A DNA stretch of 64,000 nt from Sulfurisphaera tokodaii str. 7 (GCF_000011205.1 NC_003106.2:1254001-1318000), one strand, 5' to 3'; numbered from the stretch's first letter, positions 42,497 to 51,790 are shown. Translations and numbers: made by a program. The notes: generated by a model not told the origin, from the sequence alone.

Positions 42497-42892
42497 ATGA
42501 GCATTCAATACACGACTGTAGGTGATCTAAAGGTAGGTAATTATGTAGTTATTGATGGTGAACCTTGTAGAGTAGTTGAGATAAGTAAGGCCAAAACTGG
42601 AAAACATGGAAGCGCTAAAGCTAATATCGTTGCGATAGGTCTTTTCACTGGTCAAAAAAGAACACTAATGGCACCAGTAGATCAACAAGTAGAAGTTCCG
42701 ATAATTGAAAAACATATAGGTCAAATTTTGGCTGATAAAGGTGATACAATTACGATTATGGATATGGAAAATTATGAGACATTTGACATAGAAAAACCAA
42801 CAGATGCAGATATAGTTGATAAAATTAGGCCAGGAGCAGAGGTAGAGTATTGGGAAATTATGGGTAGAAAGAAAATTGTTAGGGTAAAGTAA
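42497..42892 (+). CDS. eif5A: translation factor aIF5A (hypusine-containing)
   Basis: Helps ribosomes through difficult peptide bonds. The modified Lys lies in the loop [10 protein letters not shown] (near residue 37), the substrate of deoxyhypusine synthase encoded nearby. N-terminal SH3-like and C-terminal OB domains are both present ([14 protein letters not shown], then [19 protein letters not shown]). 131 residues. The next gene starts 1 base after its stop. Confidence 0.96.
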   Translation: MSIQYTTVGDLKVGNYVVIDGEPCRVVEISKAKTGKHGSAKANIVAIGLFTGQKRTLMAPVDQQVEVPIIEKHIGQILADKGDTITIMDMENYETFDIEKPTDADIVDKIRPGAEVEYWEIMGRKKIVRVK

Positions 42893-42893
42893 A

Positions 42894-44231
42894 TTGTTAG
42901 ATAATTTAAAAGACGCAGTTAGAAAATTTTTAGGTTCCTCTAATTATGATAAAGCAGTAAATGACTTTATAAAGGAACTTCAAATTTCTTTAATTAAATC
43001 AGATGTAAATGTAAAACTTGTAAGTAATTTAACACAAAAAATAAAAGACAGACTTGAAAAAGAAAAACCACCCACAGCAATAGAGAGAAGAGAATGGTTT
43101 ATCTCTATTGTATATGATGAATTATCTAAATTATTTGGTGGTGATATAAACCCAGAAGTCATGCCTAAGAAGATTCCTTATGTGATAATGTTAGTAGGCG
43201 TTCAAGGAAGTGGTAAAACTACAACAGCAGGTAAATTAGCTCTATTTTATAAGAAAAAAGGATATAAAGTTGGATTGGTTGCCGCTGATGTATATAGACC
43301 AGCAGCATATGACCAATTGGTCCAGATAGGTAAACAAATAAATGTTCCAGTATATGGAGAGCCAAATAATACAGATGCCGTTGGGATAGCAAAAAGAGGA
43401 GTTGAGAAGTTCCTATCTGAAAAATACGATATTATTATTGTTGATACAGCTGGTAGACATGGATATGGTGAGGAAGTAAAACTTTTAGAAGAAATGAAAA
43501 ATATGTATAGTGAGATTAAACCAGATGAAGTAATCTTGGTAATAGATGCTTCAATAGGTCAAAAAGCCTATGATTTGGCTTCTAGATTTCATCAAGCAAG
43601 TCCCATAGGGTCAATTATAGTAACAAAAATGGACGGAACGGCTAAAGGTGGTGGAGCTCTTTCTGCTGTAGCTGCTACTGGTGCTGCTATAAAATTCATA
43701 GGTACTGGAGAAAAATTAGATGAGCTAGAAGTCTTTAATCCGCGAAGATTTGTTTCACGTATCTTAGGAATGGGAGACATAGAGAGCATTATAGAAAAAA
43801 TCAAGGGAATGGAAGAATATGAGCAGATTCAAAAGAAAATGGAAGAGGTTATGAGTGGAAAAGCCAAATTGACCTTAAGAGATATTTACAAGCAATTAAC
43901 AGCTCTAAGAAAGATGGGTCCTTTAAATAAGATTTTGCAAATGTTACCAGGCTTTGGAGTTTTTTCTCAAATTCCAGAAGAACAATTGAAATTAGGAGAA
44001 GAGAAGATTAAAAAATTTCTTGTAATTATGAACTCTATGACATATAAAGAGTTAGATAATCCTTCAATAATAGATAAATCTAGAATAAGAAGAATAGCAA
44101 AAGGTTCTGGTACTTCGCCAGAGGAAGTAAAGGAATTATTAAAGCAATATCAAGTAACTAATAATTTGTTAAAAATGGTTAAGAGGAGAAAAGGTCTTGC
44201 AAAACTTTTTGAAGACAGAAATTCTAAGTAA
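42894..44231 (+). CDS. srp54: signal recognition particle protein SRP54
   Basis: GTPase of the signal recognition particle that delivers secretory and membrane proteins to the translocon. N domain, then G domain with GVQGSGKTTTAGKLALFYK (P loop, near residue 101), DTAGRHGYGE (near 184) and TKMDGTAKGGGALS (near 244). The Met-rich M domain contains KMGPLNKILQMLPGFGVF and binds the signal peptide and SRP RNA. 445 residues. The start is TTG at 42894. The stop overlaps the Pus10-like gene by 35 bases. Confidence 0.96.
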   Translation: MLDNLKDAVRKFLGSSNYDKAVNDFIKELQISLIKSDVNVKLVSNLTQKIKDRLEKEKPPTAIERREWFISIVYDELSKLFGGDINPEVMPKKIPYVIMLVGVQGSGKTTTAGKLALFYKKKGYKVGLVAADVYRPAAYDQLVQIGKQINVPVYGEPNNTDAVGIAKRGVEKFLSEKYDIIIVDTAGRHGYGEEVKLLEEMKNMYSEIKPDEVILVIDASIGQKAYDLASRFHQASPIGSIIVTKMDGTAKGGGALSAVAATGAAIKFIGTGEKLDELEVFNPRRFVSRILGMGDIESIIEKIKGMEEYEQIQKKMEEVMSGKAKLTLRDIYKQLTALRKMGPLNKILQMLPGFGVFSQIPEEQLKLGEEKIKKFLVIMNSMTYKELDNPSIIDKSRIRRIAKGSGTSPEEVKELLKQYQVTNNLLKMVKRRKGLAKLFEDRNSK

Positions 44232-45276
44232 ATCACTAGAGTTATTATCTAAGTATCCTCTTTGTGATAGTTGTCTAGGAAGATGTTTTGCAAGGCTCAG
44301 TTTAGGTCATAGTAATGAAGAAAGAGGTAAGGCAATAAAGATATTATTATTAATGGAAATAGATAAGGCAATAAAAGAGCATAAAATAGAAGATTTATCA
44401 CAAATAAAAGAAGTTCTATATAATATGGGAGAAATAAGCCTTACTTTATATAAGAATTATTTTAATGACGAGTTTCAAAATAGAAGTTGTTACATTTGTG
44501 ACAATAGAATAAATGAATTTAAAGAAAATTTCCTTAAGAAAGCATTAGAAAAGATAGGAAATAATAAGACTTTTGTATTAGGTGTTAAACTCACTGATGA
44601 ATTAAAGAATAGAGAAGAAAAATTTATGGTGGAAAATCAATTATTCTATTATGAAAGTATAAAAAATGAAATAAAAAGAGACGTAGGAAAAAAATTGGCT
44701 AATATGGGTTTTATACCAGAATTTGATAATCCTCAAGTAGAACTTGTCTATGATATGGAATATGATACTGTAATAATATTTACTAAGTCTAAAAAGTACT
44801 TAGCATTTTATAATAGACTTAGTAGAGGTATACCTATATCTAGTTGGGTTTCTAAAGGAGGAGAATCTTTAGAGAGTCTATTATCTACGCAAGTTGTTGC
44901 TCCTTATTCTGAGGCTTCAGAGTACAGAATAATTGATGACTATCCGCTTATAATAGAAAATATAACTGAGAAAGAGATAAACTTGCAAGGATTCCATATT
45001 ACTGTAGTATCAAAAATTGCGGGAAAAGAGCTATCAACAATTTTTACTATAAAGCCTACTAGACGTCTATATAGAGTAACAGTTTATTCAGATGAGGAAA
45101 TTAAGGAGGGAATTAAAATTTATGATAAAATTTATGATATATTTATAGAGGCAAAAGATTTTAAAGAACTAAGAGAGAAGATAAAAAATTACCAGCTTAT
45201 TTCCATAGATTTAATATCTACTGTAGGCAAAAGTAAACTAGTAGCCGACACTTATATTAAAAAGAATTTTTCATAA
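44197..45276 (+). CDS. Pus10-like protein lacking a recognisable catalytic motif
   Basis: 359 residues. The N-terminal third matches archaeal Pus10 (pseudouridine synthase for tRNA positions 54/55): CDSCLGRCFARLSLGHSNEERG with the metal-binding cysteines, then RSCYICDNR. The middle is also family-like (YNRLSRGIPISSWV). However, where Pus10 has a GRED-type motif with the catalytic Asp, this protein runs SKGGESLESLLSTQVV ... YSEASEYRIIDDYPL and no such motif is seen. The C-terminal part (TRRLYRVTVYSDEEIKEG) keeps a fold-like pattern. It may bind tRNA without modifying it. Start GTG/ATG options overlap srp54. Confidence 0.7.
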   Translation: MQNFLKTEILSKSLELLSKYPLCDSCLGRCFARLSLGHSNEERGKAIKILLLMEIDKAIKEHKIEDLSQIKEVLYNMGEISLTLYKNYFNDEFQNRSCYICDNRINEFKENFLKKALEKIGNNKTFVLGVKLTDELKNREEKFMVENQLFYYESIKNEIKRDVGKKLANMGFIPEFDNPQVELVYDMEYDTVIIFTKSKKYLAFYNRLSRGIPISSWVSKGGESLESLLSTQVVAPYSEASEYRIIDDYPLIIENITEKEINLQGFHITVVSKIAGKELSTIFTIKPTRRLYRVTVYSDEEIKEGIKIYDKIYDIFIEAKDFKELREKIKNYQLISIDLISTVGKSKLVADTYIKKNFS

Positions 45277-45284
45277 TTAATGAG

Positions 45285-46082
45285 ATGAATGTCGATATAA
45301 ACGGTAAAAGAGTCTTAATAACTGCATCCACTGAAGGAATAGGTAAAGGTCTAGCAAGAACCCTATCACGAGAAGGATGTAAAATTATTATTACTTCTAG
45401 GAATGAACATAAGGTTAAATCTACTGTTGAAGAGCTGAAAAAATACAACCCTGAAGTTTACGGTTACGTATCAGATTTAACCAATTATTCAAACTTAGAA
45501 GCCTTAGTTAAATTTATGTTAGAAAAAATCGGAGGCATTGATGTTCTCATTTTTAATTCTGGAAATCCTCCTTCTGAACCTTCTTATTTTGATGAAACTT
45601 CAATAGAGGACTGGGAGTATTCTGTTAAACTCTATTTACTAAGTGCAATAAAACTTACTAAACTGGTTTTGCCCTATATGAAGTCGCAAAGATGGGGCAG
45701 GATTTTATATTTATCTTCATGGACAATTAAACAACCTCAAAGAATTTTTGTCTTAGCAGATGTGTCCAGATCTTCAATTGTTCAATTAACTAAGATTCTC
45801 TCTAAAGAACTAGGAAGCTATAACATTACTGTTAATACAATACTAATGGGAAGTTTTGAGACAGAAGGGGCAAAAAGAAGTCTTAAAAAATTAGCAGAGA
45901 AACAAAAGATAGATTTCGAAGAGTTATGGAAAAAGGAAGTAATAGAAAGATCTCCGTTAAAAAGAACTGGTGATATTGAAAAAGAATTAGGTTCGCTTAT
46001 TGCATATCTAATTTCTGATTATGCTTCATATATAACAGGTTCCGTAATACAAATAGATGGAGGTACTAGTGATGCAATATAA
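45285..46082 (+). CDS. short-chain dehydrogenase/reductase family protein, atypical active site
   Basis: 265 residues, Rossmann fold. Cofactor motif ITASTEGIGKGLA replaces the usual TGxxxGIG with ASTEGIG; later motifs IFNSGNPP (NAG-like) and YLSSWT (Ser). The usual catalytic YxxxK is not present: the equivalent stretch reads VLADVSRSSIVQL, with D and R where Tyr and Lys belong. The end is SYITGSVIQIDGGTSDAI, typical of SDRs. Substrate unknown. Related Sulfolobales proteins with the same replacement may be true enzymes with altered chemistry. A short AAAGGA/TCCTTT inverted repeat follows the stop. Confidence 0.8.
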   Translation: MNVDINGKRVLITASTEGIGKGLARTLSREGCKIIITSRNEHKVKSTVEELKKYNPEVYGYVSDLTNYSNLEALVKFMLEKIGGIDVLIFNSGNPPSEPSYFDETSIEDWEYSVKLYLLSAIKLTKLVLPYMKSQRWGRILYLSSWTIKQPQRIFVLADVSRSSIVQLTKILSKELGSYNITVNTILMGSFETEGAKRSLKKLAEKQKIDFEELWKKEVIERSPLKRTGDIEKELGSLIAYLISDYASYITGSVIQIDGGTSDAI

Positions 46083-46153
46083 GTATTAAAGGACTCCTTT
46101 AACTTTGGCTTAAGTTACTCATGGTATTACACCTTACAATACTTGACAAAATG

Positions 46154-46161
46154 TTTATAAA
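46154..46161 (+). promoter_or_regulatory. TATA box of cren7
   Basis: TTTATAAA at 46154-46161 lies about 25-30 bases before the two candidate start codons (46183 and 46192), so the transcript begins at or just before the gene. Confidence 0.6.
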
Positions 46162-46191
46162 ATTGTTTGAACAAGTACTATAATGATAGGT

Positions 46192-46368
46192 ATGGCTGAG
46201 AAAAAGGTAAAAGTAAAGACTCCTAGTGGGAAAGAAGCGGAATTGGCACCAGAAAAAGTCTGGGTATTAGCACCTAAAGGGAGAAAAGGTGTAAAGATAG
46301 GATTATTCAAAGACCCAGAAACTGGGAAATATTTTAGGCATAAATTGCCAGATGATTATCCAGTCTAA
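46192..46368 (+). CDS. cren7: chromatin protein Cren7
   Basis: 58 residues. Crenarchaeal DNA-binding, DNA-bending chromatin protein with an SH3-like fold. The family sequence is almost fully present: [39 protein letters not shown] and [13 protein letters not shown]. An ATG three codons upstream (46183) would add Met-Ile-Gly; the downstream ATG is preferred because homologues begin near MAEKK, but a leaderless start at 46183 cannot be excluded. Confidence 0.96.
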   Translation: MAEKKVKVKTPSGKEAELAPEKVWVLAPKGRKGVKIGLFKDPETGKYFRHKLPDDYPV

Positions 46369-46388
46369 ACTTTTTAATAAAGTCATAA

Positions 46389-47081
<693 letters not shown>

Positions 47082-47086
47082 TAAAA

Positions 47087-47362
47087 ATGTCTATATTAAA
47101 TGAAGAGGAATTTAGGCTATTAAGAGAGCATAGAGGTAAAGTAAATATAAATATAGTAGAAAAGATATTAACCGAGATAGAAGAAGACTATGAAAAAACA
47201 AATAATATTGTCTCATCTGTCATATTTGTATATTCTAATTATTTTGATATTATAAAGCAGAATAAAGATACATTTGACTTAATATCTAAAATATTGAATA
47301 AATATACTTCAAAAATAGGAGCAGAAAATGTAATTCAACTGATAATAAACTCTCTGAAATAG
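47087..47362 (+). CDS. conserved hypothetical protein after pyrH, 91 aa
   Basis: Not recognised. All-helical and charged: LNEEEFRLLREHRGKVNINIVEKILTEI, then YSNYFDIIKQNKDTF and a final helix ENVIQLIINSLK. ATG at 47087 is preferred to a GTG 9 bases upstream that overlaps the pyrH stop. Its location suggests co-transcription with pyrH. Confidence 0.6.
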   Translation: MSILNEEEFRLLREHRGKVNINIVEKILTEIEEDYEKTNNIVSSVIFVYSNYFDIIKQNKDTFDLISKILNKYTSKIGAENVIQLIINSLK

Positions 47363-47391
47363 TTTTTTATTCGAACTTTCCTTTATAGCTT

Positions 47392-47400
47392 TATTTATAA
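47392..47400 (+). promoter_or_regulatory. TATA box of homocitrate synthase gene
   Basis: A TTTATAA element near 47392-47400 is about 30 bases before the ATG at 47429, fitting a leaderless or nearly leaderless transcript. Confidence 0.5.
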
Positions 47401-47428
47401 GGGAATTACCAAAAGTAAAACTACTAGT

Positions 47429-48811
47429 ATGAAAGTAGGAATCCTTGACTCAACCCTAAGAGAAGGAGAACAAACACCCGGAGTTGTATTCACAATAGAT
47501 CAAAGAGTCGAAATAGCAAAAGCATTATCAGATGTTGGTGTTCAGATGATAGAAGCAGGACATCCTGCGGTATCCTCGGATATTTATGAGGGAATAAAAA
47601 GGATTATGAAACTTAAAAGAGAAGGACTTATTACATCAGAAATAGTAGGGCATAGTAGGGCTGTAAAAAAAGATATCGAAGTAGCAGCAGAATTAGAAGT
47701 AGATAGAATAGCAATATTTTATGGTGTAAGTGATATCCACCTTAAAGCAAAACATCATGTTACAAGAGAGGAGGCACTTAATATAATAGCAGAAACAATA
47801 AGTTATGCAAAAAGTCATGGTGTTAAAGTAAGATTTACAGCAGAAGACGGTAGCAGAACCGATTTAGATTATTTAATAAAAGTGTGTAAAACAGCAAGAG
47901 ATGCTGGTGCTGACAGAGTAAGTATAGCCGATACTGTGGGTATTCTTTATCCCACAAAAACAAGAGAATTATTTAGTACCTTAGTAAGGGAAGTACCAGG
48001 TTTAGAATTTGATATTCATGCTCATAATGATTTAGGTTTAGCCGTTGCTAATGCGTTGGCAGCAATAGAAGGCGGAGCTACTATAATTCATACTACAGTA
48101 AATGGATTAGGAGAAAGAGTAGGAATTGTTCCTCTCCAAGTAATTGCGGCAGCAATAAAATATCATTTTGGAATTGAAGTTGTAAAGTTAAATAAATTAC
48201 AACAATTAGCCAGTCTAGTTGAAAAATATAGTGGTATACCGATGCCTCCAAACTATCCAATAACAGGAGATTATGCATTTATTCATAAAGCTGGTATTCA
48301 TGTGGCTGGAGTTCTTAATGATCCATCAACTTACGAGTTTATGCCACCAGAGACTTTTGGAAGAAGTAGAGACTACGTTATTGATAAATATACTGGTAAG
48401 CACGCACTAAAAGATAGGTTTGAAAAATTGGGCGTTAAATTAAGTGATGTAGAACTAGATCAAGTACTAGCTAAAATAAAATCCAATCCAAATGTTAGAT
48501 TCTATAGAGATGTAGACTTATTAGAAATAGCTGAGTCAGTTACTGGCAGAGTATTAAAACCTAAACCGCCAGAAAATATTGAAGCTTTAATTTCAGTTAA
48601 ATGTGAGTCAAATGTTTATACTACAGCAGTAACTAGAAGATTATCTGTTATTCCAGGAGTAAAAGAAGTCATGGAAATCTCTGGAGATTATGATATTCTC
48701 GTTAAAGTTGAGGCAAAAGATCCTAATGAACTTAATCAAATTATTGAAAATATCAGAGCTGTAAAGGGTGTAAGCTCTACTTTAACATCATTAGTTCTTA
48801 AAAAGATGTAA
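47429..48811 (+). CDS. lysS: homocitrate synthase with C-terminal RAM (Lrp-like) domain
   Basis: First step of lysine biosynthesis by the aminoadipate/LysW route: 2-oxoglutarate plus acetyl-CoA to homocitrate. The catalytic barrel shows ILDSTLREGEQTPGVVF, FTAEDGSRTD, DTVGILYPTKTRE, FDIHAHNDLGLAVANALAAIEGGA and VNGLGERVGIVPL. The C-terminal ~85 residues (from NIEALISVKCE to GVSSTLTSLVLKKM) are a Lrp/AsnC RAM fold, as in Sulfolobales homocitrate synthase, where it probably senses lysine (an inference from the fold). 460 residues. Confidence 0.95.
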   Translation: MKVGILDSTLREGEQTPGVVFTIDQRVEIAKALSDVGVQMIEAGHPAVSSDIYEGIKRIMKLKREGLITSEIVGHSRAVKKDIEVAAELEVDRIAIFYGVSDIHLKAKHHVTREEALNIIAETISYAKSHGVKVRFTAEDGSRTDLDYLIKVCKTARDAGADRVSIADTVGILYPTKTRELFSTLVREVPGLEFDIHAHNDLGLAVANALAAIEGGATIIHTTVNGLGERVGIVPLQVIAAAIKYHFGIEVVKLNKLQQLASLVEKYSGIPMPPNYPITGDYAFIHKAGIHVAGVLNDPSTYEFMPPETFGRSRDYVIDKYTGKHALKDRFEKLGVKLSDVELDQVLAKIKSNPNVRFYRDVDLLEIAESVTGRVLKPKPPENIEALISVKCESNVYTTAVTRRLSVIPGVKEVMEISGDYDILVKVEAKDPNELNQIIENIRAVKGVSSTLTSLVLKKM

Positions 48812-48995
48812 ACTTTTACAATAGCTAAGTATAATTTTTATTTTAGTAAATCTTGAAAGTTACACTAGATTTCTTTATAATTAGTTTATTTTCTTATTAG
48901 TAGATAAAATTCTTTTTATTTATTGATTTAATTAAGAATGGTACACGTGGCTGAATTATAAGTAATTAAAAGTAAGATGTCTCTCGGCTGAATAT

Positions 48996-49331
48996 TTAAG
49001 GGTTAACTTGTATTTCCAGCTTATCTTCAACTTTCTTAATTAGATCAAAATCTCTATCATTTGTTACTACTATCATATTATGATTTATCGCAATTGACGC
49101 TAATATTATATCAACCACATTAACAGGCTTTCCTATCTTCCTTAGCTTTACCATAATCTTAAGTGCGAGCTCATAATCTTCTTTAGTAGGATATACAACC
49201 AAAAGCTTGTTCCTAAGATTGAGTATAGGAGGATATTCAATTACGTTTAAAATACTTGTAATAATAAAGTCTAACTTATCTTGTAAAGTCCTATTTTTAT
49301 AGATCTCAATCAGAACATTTGTATCATAGAT
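48996..49331 (-). CDS. vapC: VapC-type PIN-domain toxin, no ordinary start codon in frame
   Basis: The open frame runs from about 49331 (codon ATC) to the stop at 48996 (111 residues). PIN residues are present: first Asp in YDTNVLIEIYK, Glu in LNVIEYPP, and the second acidic cluster VVDIILASIAINHNMIVVTNDRDFD. PIN toxins cleave RNA. It follows vapB and overlaps its end. However, no ATG, GTG or TTG lies in frame before the first Asp; the next in-frame TTG, well downstream, would remove that residue. Either a non-AUG start or a decayed gene. Confidence 0.65.
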   Translation of the reverse strand: MYDTNVLIEIYKNRTLQDKLDFIITSILNVIEYPPILNLRNKLLVVYPTKEDYELALKIMVKLRKIGKPVNVVDIILASIAINHNMIVVTNDRDFDLIKKVEDKLEIQVNP

Positions 49332-49570
49332 TTTCTCTTTAGTTCTTTCTGAAATTCTTCTTCACCTTGAGGAGGTTCTACAATTAGGTCCTTTTCTTCC
49401 ACTCCTAATTTTTTAAGCCTCTCTATAATTTCACTACCTGTACTTACATTTTCTATCTTATCTAATTCAGCTTTAATTGCATTTCTAATAATCTCACTCC
49501 AATTTATCTCCTTATGTCTCCTCATTCTATTATAAAGCTCGTCTGGTACTTTTACAGTTATAGTTTTCAT
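49310..49570 (-). CDS. vapB: VapB-type antitoxin
   Basis: 86 residues. N-terminal ribbon-helix-helix: TITVKVPDELYNRMRRHKEINWSEIIRNAIKAEL. The C-terminal half is an acidic linker (GVEEKDLIVEPPQGEEEFQKEL) that normally wraps around the PIN toxin. It overlaps the vapC frame by 22 bases. RHH antitoxins of this type usually repress their own promoter. Confidence 0.85.
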   Translation of the reverse strand: MKTITVKVPDELYNRMRRHKEINWSEIIRNAIKAELDKIENVSTGSEIIERLKKLGVEEKDLIVEPPQGEEEFQKELKRKSMIQMF

Positions 49571-50099
49571 AAAATATTATTTGTATATACACGTATATAT
49601 CCTTATTGACAACTAGTTAACACTTTTGAAAGTATAGTTCATCGATTTAAGGAGTAAAGATCCAGATAAAAAATAGCTGATTTCAATTATTGGAATGTGG
49701 TTATAGTGACACCACTACGTTATAAATTATTGATAAGTCAAATACAAAAATTTAGTTTTAACATTATTTTTCTTTAGATCGATTATTTTGAATAGAAAAT
49801 TATTAGACTAATAGGGCAATTTGGTGTCAATTATGAACTCATTTTATTTCGTTAATATGAAATTAAATAATTGATTCCTTATTTGGTAATTCGGTAAACC
49901 AATGTTATATTACGGATTAGATTGACATTATGATATATAATCAATTATTTATTAGTATAATTATTCTAATTCTATGTAAGAAAATTATAATTCTCATTAA
50001 TAGTCAGCACTATAAATCTATATAGATCACGATACTTCTTACCCCTCAGATAAAATAATTTAATAACGGCACATTCATTCATGTATGATCACTAAAAAA
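49571..50099. other. 529-base AT-rich gene-free stretch
   Basis: Between vapB and rpiA. No convincing gene or RNA is seen. One small inverted repeat (GTGGT at 49697 with ACCAC at 49711) surrounds TATAGTGAC. The base composition is even richer in A and T than the surroundings, as in decayed accessory DNA. Confidence 0.5.
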
Positions 50100-50759
50100 T
50101 CACAAAATACTAATCCTCCCATTTTCGTTAGCCAAGTAAATTTCATAATCTTTTTTGCAAAATATACCACTTTCAATTATTGCAGGAATTTCTTTTACCA
50201 ATCTTTCAAAATCACATAAATTTTCCCTCTTTACAATAACATCTAAAATTATATTCCCATTATCTGAGATTATGGGACCAATTTTACCATTTCCCTCTCT
50301 TATTTTTGCTTCATAGCCTCTTTCTTTAAGAGCTGAAATAACGTATGCTACTCCTACTGGTACAACCTCAACAGGAACAGAATACTCTTTTAAATCCTTA
50401 AGTTTTAACTCTTCACCAATAAATACTTTTTCCTTAGAGAATGTGTATAACATTTTTTCTCTAAGCAAAGCGGCTCCTCCACCTTTAATCATAATCTTAT
50501 CAGAAGTTACGAAATCAAAACTATCTATATATACTTGAGGTCTTAAACCAGAATATAAGGTGATCACTATTCCTTCTCTCTTACTAATCTCTAACTCCGT
50601 ATCTATTGAACTTGCCACAAATATCTTTTCCTTTAGAAGACCTTCTTCACTTAAAACTTCTATTAGTTTCTTTACTGTTTTACCTGTACCTAAGCCTATT
50701 AGTTTATGCTCCTTTAATTTATCAACAATAAAGCGAGCTACTACTTCTTTTGGGTCCAT
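50100..50759 (-). CDS. rpiA: ribose-5-phosphate isomerase A
   Basis: Interconverts ribose 5-phosphate and ribulose 5-phosphate. Signatures: LIGLGTGKTVKKLIEVLSEEG (phosphate loop), SSIDTELEISKREGI, YIDSFDFVTSDKIMIKGGGAALLREKML (active-site Asp and Lys-Gly-Gly-Gly-Ala) and VVPVGVAYVISALKERG. 219 residues. A TATA-like TTTTATTC near 50780-50788 serves it; the gene is divergent from tRNA-Leu. An ordinary chromosomal gene within accessory DNA. Confidence 0.93.
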   Translation of the reverse strand: MDPKEVVARFIVDKLKEHKLIGLGTGKTVKKLIEVLSEEGLLKEKIFVASSIDTELEISKREGIVITLYSGLRPQVYIDSFDFVTSDKIMIKGGGAALLREKMLYTFSKEKVFIGEELKLKDLKEYSVPVEVVPVGVAYVISALKERGYEAKIREGNGKIGPIISDNGNIILDVIVKRENLCDFERLVKEIPAIIESGIFCKKDYEIYLANENGRISIL

Positions 50760-50808
50760 GAGAAGAACTATTGATATGTTGAATAAAAGGTTTAGGATGA
50801 AGAAAACC

Positions 50809-50816
50809 TATTTAAG
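50809..50816 (+). promoter_or_regulatory. TATA box of the tRNA-Leu gene
   Basis: TATTTAAG at 50809-50816, about 30 bases before the mature tRNA 5' end at 50843. A second TTATAAG at 50831-50837 is too close to act for this tRNA. Confidence 0.5.
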
Positions 50817-50842
50817 CTATTGTACAAAATTTATAAGCTAGA

Positions 50843-50939
50843 GCGGGGGTGCCCGAGCTGGTCAAAGGGGGCGGACTCAAGACCCAAGGGGGATATCCGC
50901 TGGCGTAGGCCTGCGTGGGTTCGAAGCCCACCCCCCGCA
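50843..50939 (+). tRNA. tRNA-Leu (anticodon CAA) with a ~13-nt intron
   Basis: Acceptor GCGGGGG pairs with CCCCCGC, discriminator A. D arm GCCCGAGCTGGTCAAAGGGGGC, anticodon stem GCGGA/TCCGC around CT-CAA-G with an intron ACCCAAGGGGGAT after base 37 and A38, a long variable arm (TGGCGTAGGCCTGC) and T arm GTGGGTTCGAAGCCCAC. The long variable arm and CAA anticodon make it tRNA-Leu. 97 bases including the intron; CCA not encoded. Confidence 0.95.
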
Positions 50940-51297
50940 TCTGTTCTTTAGATTATAAGTCCCTTCATGTAGTTCATAGTACTCTTATTCAGCTATTTAT
51001 ATTTCTATAAATTTTTGTCATATATAATATCTTAGTTTTTATTAATACACTCTTTTTAAAGAAAGGACTATTCAATAAATTTATTATGCGAATTTTAACA
51101 CTAACACTATGATCTACATTAACTTTTCTCTAGTTAAAAAATTTTCTGTATTAGATGAAATTATTCTTGTAAAATGAATTCGAGGTACACAGTACTTAGA
51201 TATAGTTATTTCTATCCTGATAATTGTCTTTGATTAAGAAGAAAGATTAGGTAAGCTAAATGCGAGAGTTTTTTACCATTCACGCAAATTTTATTTT
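50940..51297. other. 358-base gene-free stretch after tRNA-Leu
   Basis: AT-rich; no gene, RNA or repeat is evident. No copy of the tRNA-Leu 3' end was seen elsewhere in the window, so there is no sign that this tRNA is an integration site of the accessory DNA. Confidence 0.45.
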
Positions 51298-51438
51298 ATG
51301 ATACTAGTCATAGATAACAATGGTAATATTTTAGCAACTTTCAGTAATGAAGAAGATTCATATAATTTTGTTAAAGAGAAAATGAAAGAAGGTAAGAAAA
51401 TTAGAATAATTCCCCCTGCACAACTCTACATGAAATGA
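51298..51438 (+). CDS. 46-residue protein paired with an aspartic-protease-like gene
   Basis: ATG at 51298 to TGA at 51438. The protein begins MILVIDNNGNILATFSNEED and ends KIRIIPPAQLYMK, a small alpha/beta unit with a nucleotide- or peptide-binding look, similar in size and style to DUF5678-like partners found beside small aspartic proteases in Sulfolobales (recollection, not checked). It overlaps the next gene by ATGA. Confidence 0.6.
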   Translation: MILVIDNNGNILATFSNEEDSYNFVKEKMKEGKKIRIIPPAQLYMK

Positions 51439-51623
51439 GAATTAAAATTATGATAGGAAACATAGAGGACTGGTTTTTAGTAGATACAGGATTTAACGGA
51501 GATTTAATAGTCAAAACAGAAATTTTCGACGAAATACGTACAAAACCGTCAGACGGAGGAGAAGTTTGTGTTGCTAAAGACCTTTGTTTTTCAGCATTGC
51601 AAAAGATAGTTAGCATAGAATAG
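51435..51623 (+). pseudogene. truncated clan AA aspartic-protease-like protein
   Basis: 62 codons starting MRIKIMIGNIEDWFLVDTGFNGDLIV, which carries the DTGF-N-G active-site pattern of small archaeal aspartic proteases (retropepsin-like). The intact family is about 110 residues. After the TAG at 51621-51623 the +1 frame reads on with family-like residues (DIIFIGKYFFRPQ) to 51704, so a frameshift probably broke the gene. If active, two copies would form one active site. Confidence 0.6.
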
Positions 51624-51736
51624 ATATAATATTTATAGGAAAATACTTCTTTAGACCCCAAATTCATTTTACAAAAATAATTTCAAATAATAATTCCCTT
51701 TAATTTGAAAATTTTGTAATTAGAGAAAAAGTTAAG

Positions 51737-51790
51737 GTGGATGGATTACATTAGGGGGAATAACACTTGATAATACCAGACTCCATCCAC
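51737..51790. repeat. 9-bp inverted repeat before the transposase remnant
   Basis: GTGGATGGA at 51737-51745 and its exact reverse complement TCCATCCAC at 51782-51790, 36 bases apart. They flank the start of the transposase remnant and could be an IS end or a hairpin over its ribosome binding site. Confidence 0.5.

Noticed and set aside
42312-42500. 62-codon plus-strand frame before aIF5A
   Set aside because: It lies antisense to the 48-residue zinc-ribbon gene, has no ribosome site and no family-like sequence; the minus-strand gene has the cysteine pattern.
50843-50939. tRNA-Leu as integration site of the accessory region
   Set aside because: The gene is intact, and no second copy of its 3' end was found in the window; the scar at 56852 belongs to a tRNA with a different acceptor stem (CGGCGGC).
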